Part shown: positions 27,331-34,096 of the stretch, piece after piece
How positions within the stretch are numbered: position 1 is the first letter of the stretch
How the letters are laid out: each line of letters opens with the position of its first letter
Source: Paenibacillus senegalensis JC66
GTDB taxonomy: Bacteria > Bacillota > Bacilli > Paenibacillales > NBRC-103111
Length of the DNA: 64,000 nt
Reading direction: 5' to 3'
Assembly: GCF_000285515.1 (NCBI RefSeq)
Contig: NZ_HE610959.1
Location: 343,233-407,232 of the forward strand
Notes under the pieces: generated by a model
Told to the model about the DNA's origin: nothing
What the model saw: only the letters and a program-made list of their open reading frames with translations
Database searches by the model: none
Translations under genes and position numbers: made by a program

Positions 27331-27408
27331 GGGATGTGCGCTGCCAGTACGGCACAAATGCTATAGTATGTATGATCATTCGAAACTGTTCCCGATTGGA
27401 CAATCTGC

Positions 27409-28389
27409 CTAATCTTCAGTCCCTTCCGGATGAAGCAGAGCCGAAGCGGCTTCTGAAGCCGGGCTTCTCTCACCTATCGTCATTACCCGCAGCTTCTCTT
27501 TCCACTCTTCTACCCCTTCCAGCAGATCGAACAGCTCGTGTGCTCTATCTATGTAAAGATTTTGAATAGCTCTACCATATTGCAGACAGCCGGATTGCTC
27601 TACAAAAGCAAGGCATTCATCCTGATGCTGAAGAAACTTCTCTTTACTTAATGCCCCCTCATAATATTGCTGCAATATTGGGAAATCCTCTTCGCTATAG
27701 CTTAATAAATATAGAACAGGAAGTGTTTTTTTGCGGCTCAGCAAATCACTTTTAGCATCGAGGCGGCCAACATCGCGGAGATCGTTTTCCAGTTGGGCAA
27801 TGATGCCTAAGCAGCTGGCCAATTCGTCAAGGACGGCTAGCTGGGGGGAAGACATGGGCGAGACAGCCAGACCGAAATACATGGCGAGACGAATCAGCGA
27901 TCCTGACTTCTGCTGCACCATAATGATATAATCTTCCTCCGATTCCACCGCATTACTAATATCCCGGTACTGCCCTTCAATAGAAAGCGCAGCCAAGCGG
28001 CTGGCTTCCCCTAATAAAGGATAAATGGCAAAAGGCTCGCTTTCCTTCAATCGGCCCAGTTCTCCATAGCAGCAGTTAAGCAGCCCCAGAACGGCATTTA
28101 ACGTGTGGGAAGGCGGGGAAACCATCCACGGCTTGTCCACGTTGTCCTGGTCTTGAAGGTCGTCAACTATATCCAGGGCAAGCATGAATAGTTCACTGAT
28201 GGCAGCCAGCCTGTAGATAGAGTCTGAGCTGCCGCCGGCCATCCAATGGGAGTACAGAGTGAGCTGCTGCCAATAACAGCTTTCCTGCTGCTTGTCCCTC
28301 AGGTAGGAATGAACAAGAGTTAACAAATCATTGGGTTGAATATAGTCATTTACCAGGCCTTCTGCTTGCTCCCATACTTTATCCCGCAT
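27409..28389 (-). CDS. comQ: ComQ-like isoprenyl transferase for the ComX-type peptide
   Basis: 326 residues of the trans-isoprenyl diphosphate synthase fold. The first Asp-rich motif is at residues 76-82 (DDLQDQD), and the second region is QLENDLRDV about 130 residues later; the second motif is weaker than in chain-elongating synthases, as in ComQ. ComQ proteins process pre-ComX and attach an isoprenyl group to a Trp near its C terminus. ATG 28389 has AAAGGAAG upstream and begins 1 bp after the comA stop. It is last in comP-comA-comQ, whereas in B. subtilis comQ is first and next to comX. The family alone would allow a housekeeping prenyl synthase; the neighbours decide the call. Confidence 0.85.
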   Translation of the reverse strand: MRDKVWEQAEGLVNDYIQPNDLLTLVHSYLRDKQQESCYWQQLTLYSHWMAGGSSDSIYRLAAISELFMLALDIVDDLQDQDNVDKPWMVSPPSHTLNAVLGLLNCCYGELGRLKESEPFAIYPLLGEASRLAALSIEGQYRDISNAVESEEDYIIMVQQKSGSLIRLAMYFGLAVSPMSSPQLAVLDELASCLGIIAQLENDLRDVGRLDAKSDLLSRKKTLPVLYLLSYSEEDFPILQQYYEGALSKEKFLQHQDECLAFVEQSGCLQYGRAIQNLYIDRAHELFDLLEGVEEWKEKLRVMTIGERSPASEAASALLHPEGTED

Positions 28390-28390
28390 G

Positions 28391-29041
28391 CTAATCTTCC
28401 TTTCTGATTTCTTCATAGTAGGGACTTTGGATATACTTTTCGATCGCTTTCACCTTCGAAGGGACTCCCAGCTTTTTATATATTTTTTTCAAATAATTGT
28501 CTACAGACCGTTTACTGGCATGGATAATCTCCGCTACTTGTTCATGGGTGTAGCCGCTCACGATCAAATTCATAATCTTGATTTCTTCAGGGGTTAGTTC
28601 TTCCTCCAATGCCCCCTCTCCTGATATTAGCCGCAGCCGCGTAAATAAAGACAATGGAATGACCGTATGATTATCAAGTATCGCAGAGACCATCGATTTG
28701 ATCGTATGCTCGCCCGATTCCTTGGAAATAATCCCGCTAACGGGAATATCCAGCAGCTTATTATAAAACTCCTCGACCTCCTTACCGGTAAAAATCACGA
28801 TGTGAGTGTCCGGATATTGGGCTTTTACACGCTTGGCTACTTCACTCCCCGGCATATCCGGCAGCTGATAATCGAGCATGACCAAGCCCGGCTTGGAATG
28901 CTCAATCATATCGAGACAAGCTTGGCCGCTATGGACAACCCCGATCACCTCGATTCCCTCCAGTCCCTGCAGCAGCTGTTTGGTTGCCTGAGCAATTAAC
29001 GGATGATCATCGACAACAATTACTTCTATAGTAGCATTCAC
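28391..29041 (-). CDS. comA: ComA-like response regulator (NarL/LuxR type)
   Basis: 216 residues. Receiver domain 1-125 with acidic pair D11-D12, phospho-acceptor D57 in LVMLDYQLPD, T85 and K107. LuxR-type HTH at about 148-205 (ELTPEEIKIMNLIVSGYTHE, then KRSVDNYLKKIYKKLGV). It overlaps comP by 4 bp (ATGA), so kinase and regulator are made together. The likely role is phosphorylation by ComP upon pheromone binding, then activation of quorum-controlled genes. B. subtilis ComA binds TTGCGG-N4-CCGCAA; no such box was seen in the local promoters, so its target sequence here may differ. Confidence 0.88.
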   Translation of the reverse strand: MNATIEVIVVDDHPLIAQATKQLLQGLEGIEVIGVVHSGQACLDMIEHSKPGLVMLDYQLPDMPGSEVAKRVKAQYPDTHIVIFTGKEVEEFYNKLLDIPVSGIISKESGEHTIKSMVSAILDNHTVIPLSLFTRLRLISGEGALEEELTPEEIKIMNLIVSGYTHEQVAEIIHASKRSVDNYLKKIYKKLGVPSKVKAIEKYIQSPYYEEIRKED

Positions 29042-31353
29042 GCTGTCATCTCCTCGCTAATAGGAATTTGGATCGAAATTTGAACACCCTTTCCTTTCTC
29101 TGATTGCATCGTAAACTGGCCATTCAAGTAGTAAACCCGGCTTCTCAGCTGGTTCAGACCCATTCCGGAAACGCTGGTATCCAGCGGCTGCTTCAGGTCT
29201 ACCCCGACTCCATCGTCCTCATAATGCAAATAAAAGAAGTTTCGCTCAATGCCTAGGGCGAGGTATACATGTTTTGCCTCCGAATGCTTCTTGGCATTAG
29301 TCAGCAGCTCCTGGACAACTCTGAACAAATGGCGATGGGTTTCCTGCGGCCATGCTTCAATCTTATCGGTATCGTTGCTATAGAAATGGATCTCGTAATC
29401 GCTGTGAAGCTGTTCCTCTTTAACCAATTTGTTAATCGTACCGATTAAGCCGATTTCGTTCAGCAAGTGCGGGTGAAGCTCGAAGCAGCTGTAGCGTAGA
29501 CTCATATTGATCGTCTCCACATATTCAACCTGCTTGTCTAACTCTTGGTAGGTTTCGTTACCGGAGGCAAAGGAATCCCGAATAGCCCCAAGCTTCCGCT
29601 TCAAGAAAAACAGGTCCTGCATCGTCGTATCATGTAAATCATTGGCAATCCGTATCCGTTCCTTCTCCTGAAGCTCGAACATCAGCTTGCGGAACCACAC
29701 AAAATCACGGGCCGACTGCTCATTCGGAAGCTGCCCTGCAAGCTGCTCCAGCTTAACGGACAATTTGCGAATAAGGTAAATATTTTCCAAGCTAACAGCC
29801 AAATAAGTTGTAATTAAGCGCAGCCAATCCTGTTCCTCTTTGCTTATAAAGGTCCCGTTCTTCTTGTGCCCAATCACCAGATAGCATGTATAATCTTCGT
29901 GCTTGGTCACCTCTAATTGAAAATATTGCTTATCAGCATCCGGAACTGCCAGTTCTTTCTCTACTATTTCTTTGTCCATTGTGCCTTCTAGTATGAACTC
30001 GCTATTGTCAGAATAAATAAGAACCAGCGCAGCGCCTTCTGCGTGCAAAATAGTTGCGATATCTTTCAAAATAATATCTTTCAATTGCCCAAACTGCGTG
30101 ATTGATCTTAAATCTTTAGCCACTTTATTAAGCCCTATGTGCAAGTAATATCTACGAGGAAACATAATTTTCTCAATTTTGTTCGTAATGTACTCGAGCC
30201 AATATAAAATGACAGACATTATAGTAAGTGTAACCATAAAGCTGTACAAAAACTGATTCCCGCTGCTCTCCGGATGAATCACATAGGAAAGAATAAACGT
30301 TATCAGTAATGAGGGAATTAAAGCAAGTAGAATCGTAAAGAGAATCCGTCGGATGATCAAATCTACATCATAAAGCTTTTTTGTAAGTATAAGGTAAGCA
30401 AATGTTAACGGAAAAAACAAGACAAACCAACCGGTCACAAAAGAATTTGCCCATTCATGTCCGAATAACATTAAAGGCAGCATAGACAACGAAATGATCG
30501 GAGAAAATGATATGATTAATGACCAAAATACAGTTTTTATAATAGAGAGGATGTAACTCTCAGATTTGCGAAACTTGTAATAAATGTAAACCAAATAAGC
30601 AAGACTTGCCAAAATCCCAACAATCATTATGAATATATTGATATTGAGAATTGAAGAATAAACCGGGTAAATGTAAGCACTATCTGAAAAGAATAGCAGT
30701 TTAGGTAAGCAAAGAATAGCAACAGAAATATACATAAACTTAAACAATTTTGTGGAAAAAGAGATTCCTGTTTTTTCTTTAAGAAACACAATTAAAAAAT
30801 GCAAAAACAAAATCGGGAGTACAGTTACTAATGTGCCTATAATTATTTTTCCTAGCGCATCTCCTCGGCTTGATGCCCCAAGACACATAAAAATAAAACC
30901 GATTATTACAAATAACATGCTTAAATACAAAGCAGAACGTGATTTTTTTAGATTTCGATACAGGAGAAAAGCTAGAGCAAAGCTAATTACTTCTCCGACT
31001 AACGGAAAGAAATCGAATATAGGCGAGCTTTGCGTGTTCTTAAAATTCATTGAGTAAGTTTTCCCGTCCCTCAAGTACTCAATCCCATTCGCCTGTTCTA
31101 TTGTTCTCCATTTCTTCACAGTAAAATAATCTTCAGCCGGCATACCATCTATAGTTAAGATAATATCGTTCAAACGAAGACCGTTTTGGATCGCATTATT
31201 GTTCTCGTACAACATGGAAACTTCAGTTTGATTCAGTTCATTAAATTCAACAACAATTCCTTGAATGGGAGTTTTAAACGTAATACTCATAAACCAAAGC
31301 TGAACTACACAAAATATGATCAATAAAATGCCAAAAAAAACTTTGTTACGCAA
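29038..31353 (-). CDS. comP: ComP-like membrane histidine kinase
   Basis: About 771 residues. Membrane helix 1 is followed by an extracytoplasmic PDZ-like segment (NGLRLNDIILTIDGMP) and then about seven to nine helices to residue ~390. A GAF-like cytoplasmic linker follows, then a HisKA_3 dimerisation helix with RIANDLHDTTMQDL (phospho-His about residue 574), and a HATPase domain with ELLTNAKKHS, YEDDGVGVDL and GMGLNQLRSR. The layout equals B. subtilis ComP. The ATG at 31371 has no ribosome site; the in-frame TTG at 31353 has GGGGGG eight bases before it and is preferred. It is divergent from comX with 85 bp between starts. Confidence 0.9.
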   Translation of the reverse strand: MRNKVFFGILLIIFCVVQLWFMSITFKTPIQGIVVEFNELNQTEVSMLYENNNAIQNGLRLNDIILTIDGMPAEDYFTVKKWRTIEQANGIEYLRDGKTYSMNFKNTQSSPIFDFFPLVGEVISFALAFLLYRNLKKSRSALYLSMLFVIIGFIFMCLGASSRGDALGKIIIGTLVTVLPILFLHFLIVFLKEKTGISFSTKLFKFMYISVAILCLPKLLFFSDSAYIYPVYSSILNINIFIMIVGILASLAYLVYIYYKFRKSESYILSIIKTVFWSLIISFSPIISLSMLPLMLFGHEWANSFVTGWFVLFFPLTFAYLILTKKLYDVDLIIRRILFTILLALIPSLLITFILSYVIHPESSGNQFLYSFMVTLTIMSVILYWLEYITNKIEKIMFPRRYYLHIGLNKVAKDLRSITQFGQLKDIILKDIATILHAEGAALVLIYSDNSEFILEGTMDKEIVEKELAVPDADKQYFQLEVTKHEDYTCYLVIGHKKNGTFISKEEQDWLRLITTYLAVSLENIYLIRKLSVKLEQLAGQLPNEQSARDFVWFRKLMFELQEKERIRIANDLHDTTMQDLFFLKRKLGAIRDSFASGNETYQELDKQVEYVETINMSLRYSCFELHPHLLNEIGLIGTINKLVKEEQLHSDYEIHFYSNDTDKIEAWPQETHRHLFRVVQELLTNAKKHSEAKHVYLALGIERNFFYLHYEDDGVGVDLKQPLDTSVSGMGLNQLRSRVYYLNGQFTMQSEKGKGVQISIQIPISEEMTA

Positions 31354-31383
31354 ATAAAAAACCCCCCACATTTTGACATTATT

Positions 31384-31392
31384 TGATATAAT
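31384..31392 (+). promoter_or_regulatory. Extended -10 promoter element of comX
   Basis: TGATATAAT is a perfect extended -10 (TGnTATAAT). There is no good -35 at 17 bp. Transcription would begin about 31399. Confidence 0.5.
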
Positions 31393-31395
31393 TCA

Positions 31396-31409
31396 TTTGT
31401 AATTACAAA
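31396..31409. promoter_or_regulatory. 14-bp perfect palindrome between comX and comP
   Basis: TTTGTAATTACAAA is an exact dyad that would cover the comX transcription start and sit about 43 bp before the comP start codon. It is a possible operator for a dimeric regulator. It does not resemble the B. subtilis ComA box. Confidence 0.5.
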
Positions 31410-31438
31410 ATATCAACAGCTAGAAAGGGAGATGTCGA

Positions 31439-31555
31439 ATGAACAAAGTGTCCGTTAGCTGGTCACCCGCATTAAAGCAATCTGTCAGAGAGAACGCAGC
31501 CAAGCAAGCAGAGCTTCATCCTGTTAAAAAAGAAGCTCTTACACCATGGTTTTAA
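31439..31555 (+). CDS. comX: ComX-like pheromone precursor peptide
   Basis: A 38-codon reading frame, ATG 31439 to TAA 31553-31555, with AAGGGAG seven bases upstream. The peptide begins MNKVSVSWSP, is polar and charged in the middle, and ends KKEALTPWF. Pre-ComX peptides are short (about 55 residues in B. subtilis), have no classic signal peptide, poorly conserved sequence, and a Trp within the last few residues that ComQ prenylates. Here W37 is the second-last residue. The gene is divergent from comP, and a strong terminator follows after 12 bp. Modification site and mature length are inferred from family knowledge. Confidence 0.75.
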   Translation: MNKVSVSWSPALKQSVRENAAKQAELHPVKKEALTPWF

Positions 31556-31567
31556 TTTCTACTCTCT

Positions 31568-31608
31568 AAAGCTTGTCCATCTAATTAATAGATGGACAAG
31601 CTTTTTTT
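31568..31608 (+). terminator. Terminator of comX
   Basis: AAAGCTTGTCCATC pairs perfectly with GATGGACAAGCTTT across a 9-base AT loop, followed by a T run. comX is therefore a monocistronic short transcript. Confidence 0.9.
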
Positions 31609-31675
31609 GCGCAAAACACAAATGGAAACTGATGGAAACGAAAAGAATTTTGCACTTTTATGCAACAAACTTGCG

Positions 31676-31704
31676 CTGACAACCTAACATCATCCCCATA
31701 TAAT
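31676..31704 (+). promoter_or_regulatory. Sigma-A promoter of sda
   Basis: CTGACA (5/6), 17 bp, TATAAT (6/6). The start point would be about 31711, leaving a leader of nearly 70 bases before the GGAGGGG site at 31764-31770. Confidence 0.75.
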
Positions 31705-31778
31705 GGAATACAAGATGGTTCATTACAAATTCGGCCGTCAGATGCCGATCTAACATATTGTGTGGAGGGGTAAGAATC

Positions 31779-31937
31779 ATGCATATGCTTAGCAATCACC
31801 ACTTAATAGGTTTGTATGAACAATCTGTGGCACTTGAACTGGATCAAGAGTTTCTAGATTTGATACTCTCGGAAATCAAGCGCAGAAATCTCAAACCTTA
31901 CAACCAAGAATTAACTAGTACTTTAGGGCAAATCTAG
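31779..31937 (+). CDS. sda: Sda-like sporulation checkpoint inhibitor
   Basis: 52 codons, ATG 31779 with GGAGGGG eight bases upstream (a second ATG at 31785 is possible). It reads LSNHHLIGLYEQSVALELDQ, then EFLDLILSEIKRRNL. This matches the Sda hairpin: B. subtilis Sda has LSDELLIESY, then A-x-x-x-x-L, DFIELIENEIKRRSL. Sda binds the dimerisation helices of sporulation kinases such as KinA and blocks phosphotransfer to Spo0F, holding back sporulation during replication or DNA damage. The C-terminal tail after KRRNL is a little longer than in Bacillus. It has its own strong promoter, separated from comX by a terminator. Confidence 0.85.
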   Translation: MHMLSNHHLIGLYEQSVALELDQEFLDLILSEIKRRNLKPYNQELTSTLGQI

Positions 31938-32070
31938 TCTTAAAGTACTGATTGCTGAACTCATAATGGCAAAGCCTTACAGAAATTATACTACACTTAG
32001 TTAAGAGCCACTACGTTTTTTTACATTTCACGACCTTTACTCCAATCTTTTCCTTTTCAACCTAGAAAAA

Positions 32071-32112
32071 GCCCTAAACCTGCGAGGCTGCCACCTCTTT
32101 AAGTTTAGGACT
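32071..32112 (-). terminator. Terminator of the AbrB-like gene
   Basis: On the minus strand CCTAAAC pairs with GTTTAGG, with an inner GAGG/CCTC stem, followed by GCTTTTTC. Nothing else is recognised in 31938-32207. Confidence 0.6.
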
Positions 32113-32207
32113 GTAAATATACTTCATTATTGCTACGCCAGGTGGCGCAATTAAATCTCTTCTGCTAAAGAGAGTCTTTCTCCAGTGGCTGCTACCAACT
32201 TGAGAAA

Positions 32208-32636
32208 TTACGTCAGTTCCTTAATCAATTGGCTGACACGCCCTTGTGAAATTCCCACCTGAGCGGCCAATTCCTTTTGCGAAGCGTGAGGAAACTTTTG
32301 CATTGCGGTCAGCAATCTTTGCATCGTATCCTTTCGCTTGACACGCTTCACTTCTATTTCCGGTATAGGTTCAGGTACCGGTTCTTTGTGTTTGCCCATA
32401 CTGGTTATACAATGAGCACATATAAAGCGCTCCTTGAAGTAGCGAAGCTCTACTGTTCCTTTGCAGAATAAGCATTCCTCCGCCCGATATTTGCGAATCA
32501 TGATACTCTGCTTTTCATCGTCGTAAAAAAACTCTACCGGGTCGCCCTCTTCCAATTCTAGTACTCTTCTTAATTCGATTGGAAGTACGATTCGCCCTAG
32601 TTCATCCACCAAGCGGACAATTCCCGTACTCTTCAC
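32208..32636 (-). CDS. AbrB/SpoVT-domain regulator fused to zinc ribbon and C-terminal HTH
   Basis: 142 residues in three parts. Residues 1-50 are an AbrB-type swapped-hairpin DNA-binding domain (MKSTGIVRLVDELGRIVLPI, close to Bacillus AbrB/Abh). Residues 55-80 carry C-x2-C...C-x2-C (CLFC and CAHC), a zinc ribbon. Residues 100-142 form a helix-turn-helix (QKELAAQVGISQGRVSQLIK). Bacillus AbrB is only about 94 residues with a different C-terminal domain. It is probably a transition-state-type regulator. It converges on sda and lies 0.65 kb from comX, so control of the locus is plausible but unproven. Confidence 0.85.
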   Translation of the reverse strand: MKSTGIVRLVDELGRIVLPIELRRVLELEEGDPVEFFYDDEKQSIMIRKYRAEECLFCKGTVELRYFKERFICAHCITSMGKHKEPVPEPIPEIEVKRVKRKDTMQRLLTAMQKFPHASQKELAAQVGISQGRVSQLIKELT

Positions 32637-33083
32637 TTGCTACCCTCCTTTCATGTCATCATTTTCCATATTATATCATAACTCACAAAATGACCAGACC
32701 TAATTGAATACGTTTCCCTATAGTCCTATATCCGGACAGCTATGGTTTTTCCCAGCAAAACCCTTGATTTCACTGAGTTTTTCTGCTCAACCGATGGTCA
32801 GATTCTAGCTAAAACGGATAATGAAGATTCTTGGTTTTATTACTTATTATTAGGTTAAGCCCATTTTTGTTTCCGGCCTGATCCTGTTAATAACCAAAAT
32901 ACTTTTTTGAAAAACGGATGCAGGCACAGCCCCTTTCATGTTAATGACTCCGACTGCAACTTACGCTTCCTGCAGGCTGCTTTTCATATCGGAACCATAG
33001 ATATTTTATGGAACTTTTTTGATTACACCTATGACTTTTTCCAGCGGGTTCACTGTTTGCCGCAGGCCTTGGGTGACCTTGCG
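32637..33083. other. Intergenic stretch upstream of the AbrB-like gene
   Basis: AT-rich DNA with the likely promoter of the minus-strand regulator near 32650-32700. Otherwise no gene or clear structure is visible. Confidence 0.4.
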
Positions 33084-33243
33084 TGGCCCTTCGCCTTGCA
33101 TGGCCTTCGGTGGTCTTATGTGTGGCCTTCGGTGGTCTTATGTGTGGCCTTTGGTGACCTGCTTGGCCCTTCGCCTTGCATGGCCTTCGGTGGTCTTATG
33201 TGTGGCCTTCGGTGGTCTTATGTGTGGCCTTCGGTGGCCTTGC
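33084..33243. repeat. 80-bp tandem duplication with 22-bp sub-repeats
   Basis: Two 80-bp units (33084-33163, 33164-33243), identical over their first 68 bases. Inside each, TGTGGCCTTCGGTGGTCTTA recurs. The plus-strand reading frame 32907-33284 runs through it but has no ribosome site and only repeat-derived composition. Confidence 0.9.
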
Positions 33244-33331
33244 GTGGACAGCGGCTTCCATTGTATCTTAGGATAATAGAATGATGATGCGGCGCTTCAT
33301 CATCTGCTTAACCATTGGAGTTGATCAGCCT

Positions 33332-34096
33332 ATGACCAAGTTTAGCTTGAGTCCAAAACAGCCCCGGCTTTTTCCGCTCGGGGAGGAAGCTGTACTCGCT
33401 CAATTCGCCAATGAAATCGGAGAGGAATGGTTGGTCCAAGTAGCCTCCCTTCACCAGGAGCTGCTGCTCCACCCCTTCCCGGGAATGCGGGAGATCGTTC
33501 CCGCTTATGCCTCGTTAGCCATATATTACGATCCATTGGAAGTGCTTTATGGCAGCGTGAAAACTGCCGATTGGCGCACCCCGTCTTCCACCTCTTCCCC
33601 TTATGAGCAGGTATGCCGATTTGTCGAAAAAGCTTGGCAGACGATGAACGGGATTAGCCTGGATCATCATCGCACGGTGACACTGCCGGTATGCTACGGT
33701 GGCGAATACGGCCCCGATCTGCTGGAGGTGGCCAGCTATCACGGCCTTACGGCTGACGAAGTCATTCGTCTGCATAGTGAAGCGGCTTACCGGGTTTACT
33801 TAATCGGGTTTTTGCCAGGATTTGCTTATATGGGAGGGCTGCCTGCCGAGCTGCATACTCCCCGCCTGGCGACACCGCGCAAGGAAATTGCTGCCGGTTC
33901 GGTTGGCATTGCCGGAGCCCAGACCGGTATTTATCCGCTTGCCTCACCGGGAGGGTGGCAGCTGATCGGGCGTACGCCGCTACCCTTGTTCGACCCGGCA
34001 GCCGCCCCTCCCTCTCTTCTGAGGGCCGGAGATATCGTCCGCTTCCAGCCCGTCACCCGTGACGAATATCAAAAATGGCAGGAGGATGCACGATGA
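33332..34096 (+). CDS. pxpB: 5-oxoprolinase subunit PxpB (KipI family)
   Basis: About 254 residues. It has the KipI/PxpB (AHS1) pattern: PLGEEAVLAQFAN near the start, HPFPGMREIVPAYASL, LPVCYGGEYGPDL, then the conserved YLIGFLPGFAYMGGLP, RKEIAAGSVGIAGAQTGIYP and SPGGWQLIGRTPLPLFD. With PxpC and PxpA it hydrolyses 5-oxoproline to glutamate using ATP. ATG 33332 matches the family N terminus (GGAG 11 bases before it); an upstream in-frame ATG at 33281 would add 17 residues. ATGA overlap with pxpC shows coupling. Confidence 0.92.
   Translation: MTKFSLSPKQPRLFPLGEEAVLAQFANEIGEEWLVQVASLHQELLLHPFPGMREIVPAYASLAIYYDPLEVLYGSVKTADWRTPSSTSSPYEQVCRFVEKAWQTMNGISLDHHRTVTLPVCYGGEYGPDLLEVASYHGLTADEVIRLHSEAAYRVYLIGFLPGFAYMGGLPAELHTPRLATPRKEIAAGSVGIAGAQTGIYPLASPGGWQLIGRTPLPLFDPAAAPPSLLRAGDIVRFQPVTRDEYQKWQEDAR

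Noticed and set aside
31371-31439. TTGACA at 31373-31378 as the -35 box of comX
   Set aside because: The spacing to TATAAT at 31387 is 8 bp, and to TGTAAT at 31398 is 19 bp; neither is standard, so only the extended -10 is reported.
31658-31666. Possible DnaA box (TTATGCAAC) before sda
   Set aside because: Only seven of nine bases fit the DnaA box, and no cluster is seen; DnaA control known for B. subtilis sda cannot be supported from this.
32907-33284. A 125-codon plus-strand frame with WP/GL-rich repeats
   Set aside because: Its second half is the 80-bp tandem repeat translated in frame; there is no ribosome site, and the neighbouring frame is equally open.
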